Source: Sphingomonas sp. Y38-1Y (GTDB taxonomy: Bacteria > Pseudomonadota > Alphaproteobacteria > Sphingomonadales > Sphingomonadaceae). From it: 64,000 nt of DNA. A model generated the notes under the pieces. It was not told the DNA's origin. It saw only the letters and a list, made by a program, of their open reading frames with translations, and searched no databases. A program made the position numbers and the translations under genes. Of the stretch, positions 26,272 to 34,651 are shown one piece after another. Location: contig NZ_CP135916.1 in assembly GCF_032391395.1 (NCBI RefSeq), forward strand, positions 930,001 through 994,000, in the 5' to 3' direction. The stretch's first letter is position 1; every line of letters begins with the position of its first letter.

Positions 26272-26841
26272 TCAGTCCTGGAGCCGGAGCGCGACGTCGT
26301 TCATGAAGCGGGTGTCGTCCCCGGCAGCCAGCCATGACGCCTCGGCGGCGAGCGCGCCGAGCAGGTCGGTGAGCGGGTCGATCTCTGCCTTGGCGAAGTT
26401 GCCGAGGACGTAGCCGGTCACGCGGTCCTTGTGGCCCGGATGGCCGATTCCGAGGCGCACGCGGCGGAAGTCGGGGCCGACATGTGCGATTGCGGAGCGG
26501 ATGCCGTTATGCCCCGCCGCGCCGCCGCCGGTGCGCACCTTGACCTTGAAGGGGGCGAGGTCGAGCTCGTCGTAGAAGACGATCACCGCCTCCACGCCCA
26601 GCTTGTAGAAATCGAGCGCGGCGCGGATCGCGCGGCCGCTTTCGTTCATGAAGGTTGCGGGCTTGAGCAGCAGCAGCTTCTCGCTGCCGATGCGCCCTTC
26701 CTGCAGCCAGCCCTGGAACTTCTTCTGCGGGGCCGAGAAGCCGTGGATCTCGGCGATCGCGTCGACCGCCATGAAGCCGATATTGTGCCGGTGCATCGCA
26801 TATTGCGGCCCCGGATTGCCGAGGCCCACCCAGAGCTGCAT
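26272..26841 (-). CDS. pth: Peptidyl-tRNA hydrolase
   Basis: A 189-aa esterase that recycles peptidyl-tRNA released from ribosomes. MQLWVGLGNPGPQYAMHRHN holds N9 and the catalytic H19; FMNESGRAI and the D91 in DELDL and N112 in GHNGIRS complete the site. The ATG at 26841 is the natural start. Upstream on the same strand is rplY, with a strong rplY terminator in the gap; the pth-rplY pairing is common in bacteria. Confidence 0.97.
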   Translation of the reverse strand: MQLWVGLGNPGPQYAMHRHNIGFMAVDAIAEIHGFSAPQKKFQGWLQEGRIGSEKLLLLKPATFMNESGRAIRAALDFYKLGVEAVIVFYDELDLAPFKVKVRTGGGAAGHNGIRSAIAHVGPDFRRVRLGIGHPGHKDRVTGYVLGNFAKAEIDPLTDLLGALAAEASWLAAGDDTRFMNDVALRLQD

Positions 26842-26873
26842 CACGTGTTCCTTCGGGATTGAGGTGCGTGGGG

Positions 26874-26904
26874 CACGTCCTTCGACAGGGTCAGGACGAA
26901 CGGC
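26874..26904. repeat. Short copy of a CTTCGACAGG...CAGGACGAACGG repeat
   Basis: GTCCTTCGACAGGGTCAGGACGAACGG is one arm of a repeat family also present at 36761-36830 and 42692-42771 (as CGTTCGTCCTGAG). Only one arm is preserved here, between pth and the rplY terminator. Confidence 0.6.
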
Positions 26905-26912
26905 GCAGGGCG

Positions 26913-26954
26913 CAAACGAAAGCGGCGGCCGGATCGATGGGATCCGGCCGCCGC
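26913..26954 (-). terminator. Intrinsic terminator of rplY
   Basis: A perfect 14-bp stem (26922-26935 with 26941-26954) and 5-base loop, followed on the minus strand by TTTCGTTT. It lies 30 bp after the rplY stop and separates rplY from pth. Confidence 0.75.
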
Positions 26955-26983
26955 CCGTGGTTCCAGCCGGAAGGGCCGGGCGA

Positions 26984-27712
26984 TTACTCGCCCTTGGCCT
27001 CTTCCTCGCCGCCCTCGGCATCGCCTTCGGCGTCCGCATCGGCCTCGGCCGCGTCGGCTTCCGCCTCGGCCTGCTGCTCGGCAGCGGCAGCCTCGGCCTG
27101 CGCGTCGGCTTCAGCCAGCGATTCCTGGACATCGGCCTTCATCGCCGACGGGGCGATGATCGTGGCGATGGTGAAGTCGCGATCCTCGATCGCCGATTCG
27201 GCGCCGTTCGGCAGCGTGACCGCCGAGATGTGGACCGTGTCGCCGACTTCCAGGCCCTTGAGCGACACTTCGATCGACTCGGGGATCTTGTCGGCGTCGA
27301 CGACGACTTCGAGCTCGTGGCGGACGATGTTGAGGACGGCGCCCTTCTTGATGCCCGGCGCTTCCTCTTCATCGGTGAACACCACCGGCACCGCGACGGT
27401 GACGGTCGCGTTCTTGGCGATGCGCAGGAAGTCGACGTGCACCGGACGATCGGTGACGGGGTCGAAGGTCACATCCTTGGGCAGGGTGCGGATCGAGCCC
27501 TGGCCGGCGCCGTCGATCATGACGATCGAGTTCATGAAGTGGCCGGTGCCGAGCAGCTTGTTCAGCGCTCGCTCCTCGACGTGGATCGAGAGGGGTTCCT
27601 GCTTGTTGCCGTAGATCACGGCGGGGATGCGGCCTTCACGACGAAGCGCGCGGGAGGCTCCCTTGCCAACCCGCTCGCGCGTCTCGGCCGACAGGTTAAG
27701 CGTATCGCTCAT
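26984..27712 (-). CDS. rplY: 50S ribosomal protein L25, long (Ctc) form
   Basis: A 242-aa protein. Residues 1-95 are the 5S-rRNA-binding L25 domain ([38 protein letters not shown]), and the next ~95 are the TL5/Ctc beta-domain ([16 protein letters not shown]). The last ~45 residues are an extremely acidic Ala/Glu tail ([20 protein letters not shown]), longer than usual and probably disordered. Gene order rplY-pth is conserved. Strong expression is expected, as suggested by its own terminator. Confidence 0.95.
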   Translation of the reverse strand: MSDTLNLSAETRERVGKGASRALRREGRIPAVIYGNKQEPLSIHVEERALNKLLGTGHFMNSIVMIDGAGQGSIRTLPKDVTFDPVTDRPVHVDFLRIAKNATVTVAVPVVFTDEEEAPGIKKGAVLNIVRHELEVVVDADKIPESIEVSLKGLEVGDTVHISAVTLPNGAESAIEDRDFTIATIIAPSAMKADVQESLAEADAQAEAAAAEQQAEAEADAAEADADAEGDAEGGEEEAKGE

Positions 27713-27826
27713 GTCGGTGCTCCGAAATGCTGATGATTAGTCCAATTATCCGGCCGAGCCTCCAGGGATGACCCCGGCACGGAAGCGGCGGCCCCTATCC
27801 GAAAAGGGGCTGACGCTCAACCCTCA

Positions 27827-28621
27827 TCATGGCCCGACCACGCGCGTGTAGAGGTGCCAGGTGGCGTAGCCGAGCCACGGCAGCACGACCGCCAGCCCGA
27901 CCGCGAACGGGATCGTGCCGAGCGCGAGCAGTGCGGCGACGCGCAGGCCCCAGCCGGCGGTCTCGGCCGGGTTCAGCCGCGCGGCTTCGATCGAGGTGCG
28001 CAGCGCCGTTCCCGCATCGACCGGCCGGTCGACGACCATCGGGAAGGAGACGAACGAGATCACCAGCGAGACGATCGCGAAGCCAAGGCCGGCCAGGTTG
28101 CCGAAGATCACCATCTCCCAGCCCGCCTGTGTGCTAAACAGGCGGCCGAACAGGTCGGCGGCGCGCATCTGCCCCTCTGCCCCAAAGGTCAGCGCATAGA
28201 TCGCATAGGCGGCGGCGAGCCAGACGAGGAAGAGGCCGAACAGCACCGCGGTCAGCACCAGGATCGGTCCGCGGCTGCGGCCCTTCAGCGGATCGAAGAA
28301 GTGCGACCAGTCGGACTCGCGTCCTTCCTCACGCCGCCGCGCCAGTTCGTAGAAGCCGGCGGCAACTGCCGGGCCCGCGATCGACAGCCCCGCGACGGCG
28401 GGGAACAGGAGCGGCAGCATCGCATCGTTCATCGCGATGATGACGGCGGCGGCGCAAATCGCGGGATAGATCAGACCGAGGAACATCAGGTCGCCGCGCC
28501 GCTCGCGAAAGTCGCGCCAGCCCTCTGCCAGCGCCCAGTCGAGATCGGCCCTGCCGATCCGGCGTACACCCACCCGTTCGACGCCGCGCGGAAGGGCGGC
28601 GGATTCCATCGTGATGGCCAT
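27827..28621 (-). CDS. DUF2189 domain-containing membrane protein
   Basis: A 264-aa integral membrane protein with about six hydrophobic helices. VRRIGRADLDWALAEGWRDF is the usual DUF2189 start, followed by GLIYPAICAAAVIIAMN and FYELARRREEGRESDWSHFF, a conserved cytoplasmic loop. Function unknown; related proteins are often annotated as cytochrome c oxidase subunit I-like, which I do not support here. The start at 28621 is the first ATG of two (MAITMES). It precedes rplY by 114 bp, a gap with an AGCCCC/GGGGCC hairpin but no T-run. Confidence 0.85.
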   Translation of the reverse strand: MAITMESAALPRGVERVGVRRIGRADLDWALAEGWRDFRERRGDLMFLGLIYPAICAAAVIIAMNDAMLPLLFPAVAGLSIAGPAVAAGFYELARRREEGRESDWSHFFDPLKGRSRGPILVLTAVLFGLFLVWLAAAYAIYALTFGAEGQMRAADLFGRLFSTQAGWEMVIFGNLAGLGFAIVSLVISFVSFPMVVDRPVDAGTALRTSIEAARLNPAETAGWGLRVAALLALGTIPFAVGLAVVLPWLGYATWHLYTRVVGP

Positions 28622-28751
28622 GTCCTGATCCTCTACCTAAGTCGGTCCGGTTCCTTTTCTTCGCTTCCGCGCCGTGACCGCGCGTTCAGGCTTGGGGTCG
28701 TCCTTGTACGCCTTTCGCCGCCGGGGTGCCAGCGCGAGGGCCATACCGATT

Positions 28752-31100
28752 TTAGGCGGGGGTCAGGATCGTCCGCGCCGCCGCTTCGGCGTCGACCCGC
28801 TCGCGGCTGAAGACGAGGGGGAGCATGCGTCCTTCGATCCAAGGCTGGGCCATGTCGGCATAATGCGGGCTGGCGGGATCGGCGGACTGGCCGGGCAGGT
28901 TGAGGAACAGGCTGTCGTCCCACTGACCGACGTCGATCGCCTGGAGATAGCTAGCGCCGCCGGCGACGCCGAAGTCGCTGGCCACCCAGCGCGCGTTGAC
29001 CGTCGTATAATCGCCGCCGGAGCCGCCGGCCTCGATCCGCGGGAACGCTTCACCGATCGCGGGAAAGCGGCGGGCGAGCGGATGGGCGATCGTGACGTCG
29101 TGAAGGTTGCCCCATCGCCACAGCGCCGGCTCGGGGCCGAGTCGCCGCTCCGCCTCTTCCCACCCGGCCGCCAGCGCCATCGCAACGATCAGGTCGCGCG
29201 AGCCCCTGGGATTGGGGCCGAGCCGCTTGTCCGGCGTCTCCAGCAGCGACAGCATCGCGCCGATCTCGAAGCCGGGGACCAGCGGCCGGTGCTCGATCGG
29301 CACGACGATGTTGATGAGGCGATCCTCGAGATCGGCGAGCGTCAGTTCGTAAAGTGCCGCCGCCGCGCTGTCGGCGCCCAGCCGCCCGTCCCAGCCGCGC
29401 AGCATCGCCGCCGCCGCCTCGGCCGCGGGCGGGACGCTTTCGGGCACCAGCGCCGCGAGCCGGCGGGCGGGGGCGGACGCGACGTCCTGCATCAGCGCAG
29501 CGGAGTCGGCGAGCGAGTGCTTGGGCTGCCTCTCCAGCACCTCGGCCACGCGCGCGTACCGCCACGGCTCGCGAAAGGTGTAGGCCAGGATCGGCTTGTA
29601 GTCCTTGGGCAAATTGTCCTGGTTGGCGCTGGCGAACCAGCCGGACCTGGGATCGACGACGCTCGGCAACTGCTCGATCGCCAGCAGCCCTTCCCAGTCA
29701 TAGCGGCCGTCGCCCGGCGCGGGGGTCATCCCGTCATGCCCGCCCATGCGACGCGGCGCGAAGCCGATGATGCGCCACGCGATGCGCCCGCCGACATCGG
29801 CGTAATGGAAGTTGGTGGGGGAAGGATGGAGCCGGAACGCCGCCTGCAATCCCTGCCAGTCGCGGGCGAGATTGATCGCGATCATCGCGAACACGCCGCT
29901 GGCGCCCGGCCGTTGCGAGACGTGGGCGAGCGCGGTGGCGCGGTTGAGTGCCGGATGGTGCGCGATCACCGGACCCTGGACACTGTAGCGCAGCACTGCC
30001 TTTCGCGGCGGTGCGCCGCGGACGGCGATCGTCACCTCGCGTCGCTCGAACGTCTTCCAGCGGCCGCGATGCCAGTAACGCTCGGCATCGACTGGGTTGA
30101 GGTCGAGGATGTAGAGGTCGGACTGGTCGATATGGCTGTTGGTGCGCCCGAACGCAAAGCGGTCGGTATGCCCCTGCATGATCCCGGCAAGCCCGGGTGC
30201 GCCGCCGCCGATCACGTCGAGACCGGGGGCGCTCAGATGCGCGACGTGGCGCGGCGGGAAGCCGCCGATCGACAGATGCGGATCGTTGGCGAGGATCGGG
30301 CGCCCGGTCGCGCTTCGCGAGGGCGCGATCGTCCAAGCGTTGCTGCCCGCCGCGGCAGGCGGGGGCGGGGCGTTGCCGAAGATGCCGAGATCGGCCTCGC
30401 CGACCTTGGCCGGATCGAGGCCTTCGCGGAACGCGATCGCGCGGGCGGGGCGCGGCGGCGCGATCAGTTGCTCGAGGTCGAGCGCGCCAGCGGCGGCGAG
30501 GCGCGAGCGGCGCACCTCGTCGTCGATGTTGCCCGCCGTCAGTTCACGCGCGGCGACGAGGTCGGCGAGCGATTGGGCGAGCGGCTTGTAGCCGAGGATC
30601 GCGAACTCGGCGGGGAGCAGCGATGGGTCGACCGCCACCTCCGCGATGCGTGCGTTGATGCCCGCGACATACGCCTCCGCACAGGCGCGAACGTCGGCAG
30701 GGACGGCGGCGATCTCGGCCGCGACGTCGCCGCGGAAGCGACCGAGCGCGGCGCGCGTGTCGCTGGCGACATAGGCCGTACCCATGACTTCGGCGAGGCG
30801 GCCCTGGCCGCGGCGATATTCGTAATCGACCTGGAACAGCCGATCGCGTGCGACGGCATAGCCCTGCCCGAAAAAGGCGTCGGGCACGCTGTCGGCACGG
30901 ATGTGCGGGACGCCCCAGCGGTCGTCGACGATCTCGATCGGCGCCGAAAGACCGCGGACGACGGCGCGGCGCGGTTCGGCGGGCGAGGGCGTTTCCTCGG
31001 CCTCGTCGGGGTCGGGCACCACCTGTGCCGACACGCGGCTGCCCGCGAGCGCGGCGAGTGCTGCCCCGCGCATCAGCAGCGAGCGTCGCGACATGGCCAT
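28752..31100 (-). CDS. Penicillin acylase family protein, exported (Ntn-hydrolase)
   Basis: A 782-aa precursor. SRRSLLMRGAALAALAGSRVSA at the start is a twin-arginine-like signal. PIEIVDDRWGVPHIRAD opens the alpha chain, and the nucleophile Ser253 lies in AAAGSNAWTIAP, where autoproteolysis between G and S would release the beta chain. NDPHL is the calcium/oxyanion-side motif. Family members hydrolyse beta-lactam side chains, acyl-homoserine lactones or aculeacin. The substrate cannot be read from the sequence, but an AHL role is plausible in a sphingomonad. GGAGG lies 11 bp before the first ATG. Confidence 0.92.
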   Translation of the reverse strand: MAMSRRSLLMRGAALAALAGSRVSAQVVPDPDEAEETPSPAEPRRAVVRGLSAPIEIVDDRWGVPHIRADSVPDAFFGQGYAVARDRLFQVDYEYRRGQGRLAEVMGTAYVASDTRAALGRFRGDVAAEIAAVPADVRACAEAYVAGINARIAEVAVDPSLLPAEFAILGYKPLAQSLADLVAARELTAGNIDDEVRRSRLAAAGALDLEQLIAPPRPARAIAFREGLDPAKVGEADLGIFGNAPPPPAAAGSNAWTIAPSRSATGRPILANDPHLSIGGFPPRHVAHLSAPGLDVIGGGAPGLAGIMQGHTDRFAFGRTNSHIDQSDLYILDLNPVDAERYWHRGRWKTFERREVTIAVRGAPPRKAVLRYSVQGPVIAHHPALNRATALAHVSQRPGASGVFAMIAINLARDWQGLQAAFRLHPSPTNFHYADVGGRIAWRIIGFAPRRMGGHDGMTPAPGDGRYDWEGLLAIEQLPSVVDPRSGWFASANQDNLPKDYKPILAYTFREPWRYARVAEVLERQPKHSLADSAALMQDVASAPARRLAALVPESVPPAAEAAAAMLRGWDGRLGADSAAAALYELTLADLEDRLINIVVPIEHRPLVPGFEIGAMLSLLETPDKRLGPNPRGSRDLIVAMALAAGWEEAERRLGPEPALWRWGNLHDVTIAHPLARRFPAIGEAFPRIEAGGSGGDYTTVNARWVASDFGVAGGASYLQAIDVGQWDDSLFLNLPGQSADPASPHYADMAQPWIEGRMLPLVFSRERVDAEAAARTILTPA

Positions 31101-31203
31101 GGAAAGGGGTGCCTCCTCCAGAGGGTCGGAGGGCCTGCTTGGCCGTTACCCGGCCGGTGATGTCAACCGCCCTCGGTCATCCGGGGGACGATCGCCGCGT
31201 CGA

Positions 31204-31311
31204 TCAGGTCAGGGCGACGAACACCGTGCCCAGGATCGCGAGCGCGGCACCGCTCATCCCGCAAAGCATGCCGAAGCGGCATTGGCACAATTCTGCGCCG
31301 ATCCGTTCCAT
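31204..31311 (-). CDS. Very small membrane protein, 35 aa
   Basis: ATG 31311 to TGA 31204 encodes MERIGAELCQCRFGMLCGMS and then a 15-residue hydrophobic stretch (GAALAILGTVFVALT). GGAGAGGTGCG immediately upstream is a good ribosome site. The four-residue Cys pattern (C9, C11, C17) near the N-terminus is unusual for its size. It lies between the penicillin acylase and MarR genes, all minus strand. No known family. Confidence 0.45.
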   Translation of the reverse strand: MERIGAELCQCRFGMLCGMSGAALAILGTVFVALT

Positions 31312-31362
31312 CGCACCTCTCCACCCCGCCGCGATTGATCGCGGTCGGAATGGCGGAGGGTA

Positions 31363-31818
31363 TCATGGACGCGACAGCGTGCAAGAGGGGTCGAGGTCGA
31401 GCCGCTGGATCAGCTTTTCGAGCGTGGCGCCGAGCGCGTTGCGTTCATCGTCGGAGAGGGGGCCGAACAAGTCGGTGGTCAGCCGCTGGCGCAGCGGCTC
31501 GGTCGCGGCGATCGCGCGCTCGCCTTCTTCGGTGATCGTCACGCGCTTGACGCGCCGGTCGCTGGGATCGGCGATGCGCGCGATCAGCCCGTCGCGCTCA
31601 AGGCCGTCGAGCGCCTCGGTCACGGTGCGCGGCGCCTGGTTGAGCCAGGCGGCCAGATCGGCGGCGCGTGCCTCGCCCGCCTGCTTCTGGATCATCAGCA
31701 GCATCTTGGTACGCGCGAGCGACGCCCCCTCCGCCGCCATCGCGGCGTCGAGCTTGCGGTGGAGCCGCATGTAGGTGCCGGCAAGCAGGCGGGCGAGATC
31801 GTCGCATCGATAATTCAT
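31363..31818 (-). CDS. MarR-family repressor of the divergent efflux operon
   Basis: A 151-aa winged-helix protein with the DNA-binding core ADLAAWLNQAPRTVTEALDGLERDGLIARI and wing DPSDRRVKRVTIT. The ATG at 31818 is 91 bp from the start of emrA on the other strand. The shared region contains an 18-bp palindrome that could be its operator. The layout matches EmrR/MarR control of a multidrug pump, with repression relieved by the drug. The family comparison is firm; the ligand is unknown. Confidence 0.9.
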   Translation of the reverse strand: MNYRCDDLARLLAGTYMRLHRKLDAAMAAEGASLARTKMLLMIQKQAGEARAADLAAWLNQAPRTVTEALDGLERDGLIARIADPSDRRVKRVTITEEGERAIAATEPLRQRLTTDLFGPLSDDERNALGATLEKLIQRLDLDPSCTLSRP

Positions 31819-31838
31819 GAGGTGCCTCAATATATGGT

Positions 31839-31856
31839 CTTGCGCTATGCTGCAAG
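31839..31856. promoter_or_regulatory. Palindromic candidate operator between marR and emrA
   Basis: CTTGCGCTATGCTGCAAG: arms CTTGC and GCAAG with an 8-bp spacer, overlapping a second imperfect pair (GCGCT and AGCGC). It lies 20 bp from the MarR start and about 55 bp before emrA, the position expected for autorepression plus control of the pump. Confidence 0.5.
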
Positions 31857-31909
31857 CGCGAGCACATGGGCAGCAACGACTCGACACAATTTTTCTGAAG
31901 GCATCTGCC

Positions 31910-33073
31910 GTGGCCGATATCGCAGCCGACCAAACCGCCCCCGACGACACCGCAGCCGCCCCGGCGAGCCCTGCGAAGAAGCGGCGCGCGAAGCTCATCA
32001 TCCTCATCATGCTGGCGGTGGTGCTGGTCGGCGGTCTGCTGTGGTTCCTGCGCTATCAGAGCTATGGCAAGTTCCAGCAGTCGACGACCGATGCCTATGT
32101 TCAGGCCGACTCGGTCACCGTCGCGCCCAAGGTATCGGGCTATGTCGACCGGGTATTCGTCGCCGAGAACCAGAATGTGAAGGCGGGCGATCCGCTGGTC
32201 GCGATCGACGCGCGCGACTATCGCGCACAGGCACAGCAGAGCGAGGCGCAGATCGCCGTCGCACGCGCCAATGCCCGCGGGGTCGAGGCGCAGATCGACG
32301 AGCAACAGGCGGCGATCGCCCGCGCTCAGGCCGACTTGGTTGCCGCGCAGACCGATGCGAGCTTCGCCAACAACGAGGTCGCGCGGTACGCGCCGCTTGC
32401 CGAGAGCGGTGCCGAGACGCGTGAGCGTGTCGCGACGCTGCGCAATCAGGCGCGCCAGGCCAATGCCCGCGTCGCCGCGTCGCGCGCCGCGCTTGCCGCC
32501 GCGCAGCGCCGCGTCGGCACGCTGCGCGCTCAGGTCCAACAGGCGTTGGCGCAGGGCGAGGGCGCGCGGGCGCAGCTTGCCGCCGCCGAGACCAATGTCG
32601 GTGCGACGCTGATCCGCGCGTCGATCAACGGGCGTGTCGGCGACAAGACGGTGCGCGTCGGCCAGTTCGTCCAGGGCGGGACGCGGCTGATGTCGGTGGT
32701 GCCGACCACCGAGCTCTATATCGAGGCGAACTTCAAGGAGACGCAGCTCGGTCTGATGCGCGTTGGTCAGCCCGTCCACATCGAAGTGGACGCGCTGCCG
32801 GGCGTCGACATCCCCGGCCGCGTCGCCAGCATCGCCCCCGGCACCGGCGCGCAATTCTCCGTCCTCCCGCCGCAGAACGCGACGGGCAACTTCACCAAGA
32901 TCGTCCAGCGCGTGCCGGTCCGCATCGCGCTCTATCCCGGACCCGCGACGCGCGCGCTGATGGTGCCCGGCATGTCGGTCGAGGTGAGCGTCGACACGCG
33001 CTCCGCCCGCGACGCCGCCGATCGTATCGCCAAGGAGCAGGAGGCGCATAACGAAAAGGTGACCCGCCGGTGA
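31910..33073 (+). CDS. emrA: HlyD/EmrA-type membrane fusion protein
   Basis: A 387-aa periplasmic adaptor. The GTG at 31910 (MADIAADQTAPDD) has GAAGG nearby and is preferred over an ATG at 31817 that overlaps the MarR start. A cytoplasmic segment with KKRRAKL precedes one membrane helix (IILIMLAVVLVGGLLWFL). The lipoyl half-motif is VTVAPKVSGYVDRVFV, followed by a long Ala/Gln-rich coiled-coil hairpin (about 120-260). The beta-barrel domain contains FKETQLGLMRVGQPV. It works with the inner-membrane pump and NodT protein encoded next. Confidence 0.93.
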   Translation: MADIAADQTAPDDTAAAPASPAKKRRAKLIILIMLAVVLVGGLLWFLRYQSYGKFQQSTTDAYVQADSVTVAPKVSGYVDRVFVAENQNVKAGDPLVAIDARDYRAQAQQSEAQIAVARANARGVEAQIDEQQAAIARAQADLVAAQTDASFANNEVARYAPLAESGAETRERVATLRNQARQANARVAASRAALAAAQRRVGTLRAQVQQALAQGEGARAQLAAAETNVGATLIRASINGRVGDKTVRVGQFVQGGTRLMSVVPTTELYIEANFKETQLGLMRVGQPVHIEVDALPGVDIPGRVASIAPGTGAQFSVLPPQNATGNFTKIVQRVPVRIALYPGPATRALMVPGMSVEVSVDTRSARDAADRIAKEQEAHNEKVTRR

Positions 33074-34644
33074 GCGCAGCCACCGCCGACCCGTCGGCAC
33101 CGGCGACCCCCGCGCCGCAAGCCGAGCCCAACGCCGACGCGACCGCCTGGCTCGCCGTCGCGGCGGGCAGCCTGGGCGCGATGATGGCGACGCTCGACAT
33201 CTCGATCGTCAACTCGGCGCTGCCGACCATCCAGGGCGAGATCGGCGCGAGCGGGACCGAAGGAACGTGGATCGCGACGAGCTACCTCGTTGCCGAGATC
33301 GTCATCATCCCGATGGCCGCCTGGCTGTCGCGCGTGTTCGGATTGCGCACCTTCCTGCTGGTCGCGGCGACCTTGTTCACGATCTTCTCGATGGTCTGCG
33401 GTGTCGCCGGCGACCTGACGACGATGATCATTGGCCGCGCGGGGCAGGGGATCACCGGCGGCGCGCTGATCCCGACCGCGATGACGATCATCGCAACGCG
33501 CCTTCCGCGGCATCAGCAGCCGATCGGCAATGCGCTGTTCGGCGTCGTCGTCATCCTGGGACCGCTGCTGGGGCCCCTGATCGGCGGCTGGCTGACGGAG
33601 AATGTGAGCTGGCATTATGCCTTCTTCCTCAACCTGCCGGTCGGCGTCGTGCTTGTCACGCTGCTGCTCGTCGGACTGCCGCACCAGAAGGCGCATATCG
33701 AGGAGCTGGCGAACGCGGACTGGCTGGGCATCATCGGCCTAGCGCTGGGGCTCGGCTGTCTGACCGTCGTCCTGGAAGAGGGCCAGCGCGAGCAATGGTT
33801 CGAGAGTCGCGAGATTATCGAGCTGTCGATCCTGTCGGCCATCGGTTTTGCCTGCCTGTTCGCGGGCCAGTTCGTCGCTCGGCGGCCGGTCATCAAGCTC
33901 AAGCTGCTGCTCGATCGTCAGTTCGGCGCGGTGGCGATCATGGGCGTGGTGCTGGGCATGATGCTCTACGGCACCGCGTATGTCATCCCGCAGTTCCTGG
34001 CGGCCATCGCCAATTACAACGCGCTCCAGGCGGGCCAGATCGTGCTGTTGTCGGGCATCCCTAGCCTGTTCCTGATGCCGTTCACGCCGATCCTGATCCG
34101 CAAGCTCGACATCCGCATCGCGGTCGGCGTCGGGCTGACGATCATGGCGTATAGCTGCTGGATCGACACGACGTTGACGGCCGACGCGGTGGGCGGGGAC
34201 TTCGTGGAATCGCAGCTGTTGCGCGGCGTCGGCACGATCTTCGGCTTTCTGTTCCTCAATCAGGCGGCGATCGCGTCGGTCCCGCGCGAGGATGCGGGCG
34301 ATGCCGCCGGGCTGTTCAACGCCGTCCGCAACCTGGGCGGATCGCTGGCGCTGGCCGGGATCGCGACCGTGCAGGACCAGCGCATGTGGCTGCACAGCCG
34401 CCGGATCGAGGAATCGATGCCGGCGAATTCGGAAGCGACGCAGGGCTATCTCGCCGGACTGACCCAGTCGTTCGGCAGTCCCGACGCGGCGCTCCGCACC
34501 CTGGCGGGCACCATCCAGCGCGAGGCGCTGGTGATGACCTACAACGACATCTTCGTCCTTTTGACGGTGCTGATCGCCTGCTCCGTCCCGCTCGTCCTGT
34601 TCCTGCGACCGCTGCCCAAGGGGCCGATGGCCGCGATGCACTGA
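33070..34644 (+). CDS. emrB: DHA2-family MFS drug exporter (EmrB/QacA type)
   Basis: A 524-aa, 14-helix exporter. MMATLDISIVNSALPTIQGE is the DHA2 motif 1 with LDxTIVNVALP; motif C-like LNLPVGVVLV and GPLLGPLIGGWLTE are present. GTG 33070 overlaps the emrA stop (GTGA). Powered by proton import, it should export hydrophobic compounds through the NodT channel. The N-terminal ~40 residues are Pro/Ala-rich. Confidence 0.94.
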   Translation: MSAATADPSAPATPAPQAEPNADATAWLAVAAGSLGAMMATLDISIVNSALPTIQGEIGASGTEGTWIATSYLVAEIVIIPMAAWLSRVFGLRTFLLVAATLFTIFSMVCGVAGDLTTMIIGRAGQGITGGALIPTAMTIIATRLPRHQQPIGNALFGVVVILGPLLGPLIGGWLTENVSWHYAFFLNLPVGVVLVTLLLVGLPHQKAHIEELANADWLGIIGLALGLGCLTVVLEEGQREQWFESREIIELSILSAIGFACLFAGQFVARRPVIKLKLLLDRQFGAVAIMGVVLGMMLYGTAYVIPQFLAAIANYNALQAGQIVLLSGIPSLFLMPFTPILIRKLDIRIAVGVGLTIMAYSCWIDTTLTADAVGGDFVESQLLRGVGTIFGFLFLNQAAIASVPREDAGDAAGLFNAVRNLGGSLALAGIATVQDQRMWLHSRRIEESMPANSEATQGYLAGLTQSFGSPDAALRTLAGTIQREALVMTYNDIFVLLTVLIACSVPLVLFLRPLPKGPMAAMH

Positions 34645-34651
34645 GGCATCC

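Noticed and set aside
27777..27822. Hairpin between DUF2189 and rplY as terminator
   Set aside because: AGCCCC/GGGGCC stem with an 8-base loop, but short and without a T-run on the minus strand; not strong enough to list.
28674..31160. Long plus-strand frame of 828 codons
   Set aside because: It is the antisense of the penicillin acylase gene, Arg/Gly/Asp-rich and without any motif; a usual effect of high GC.
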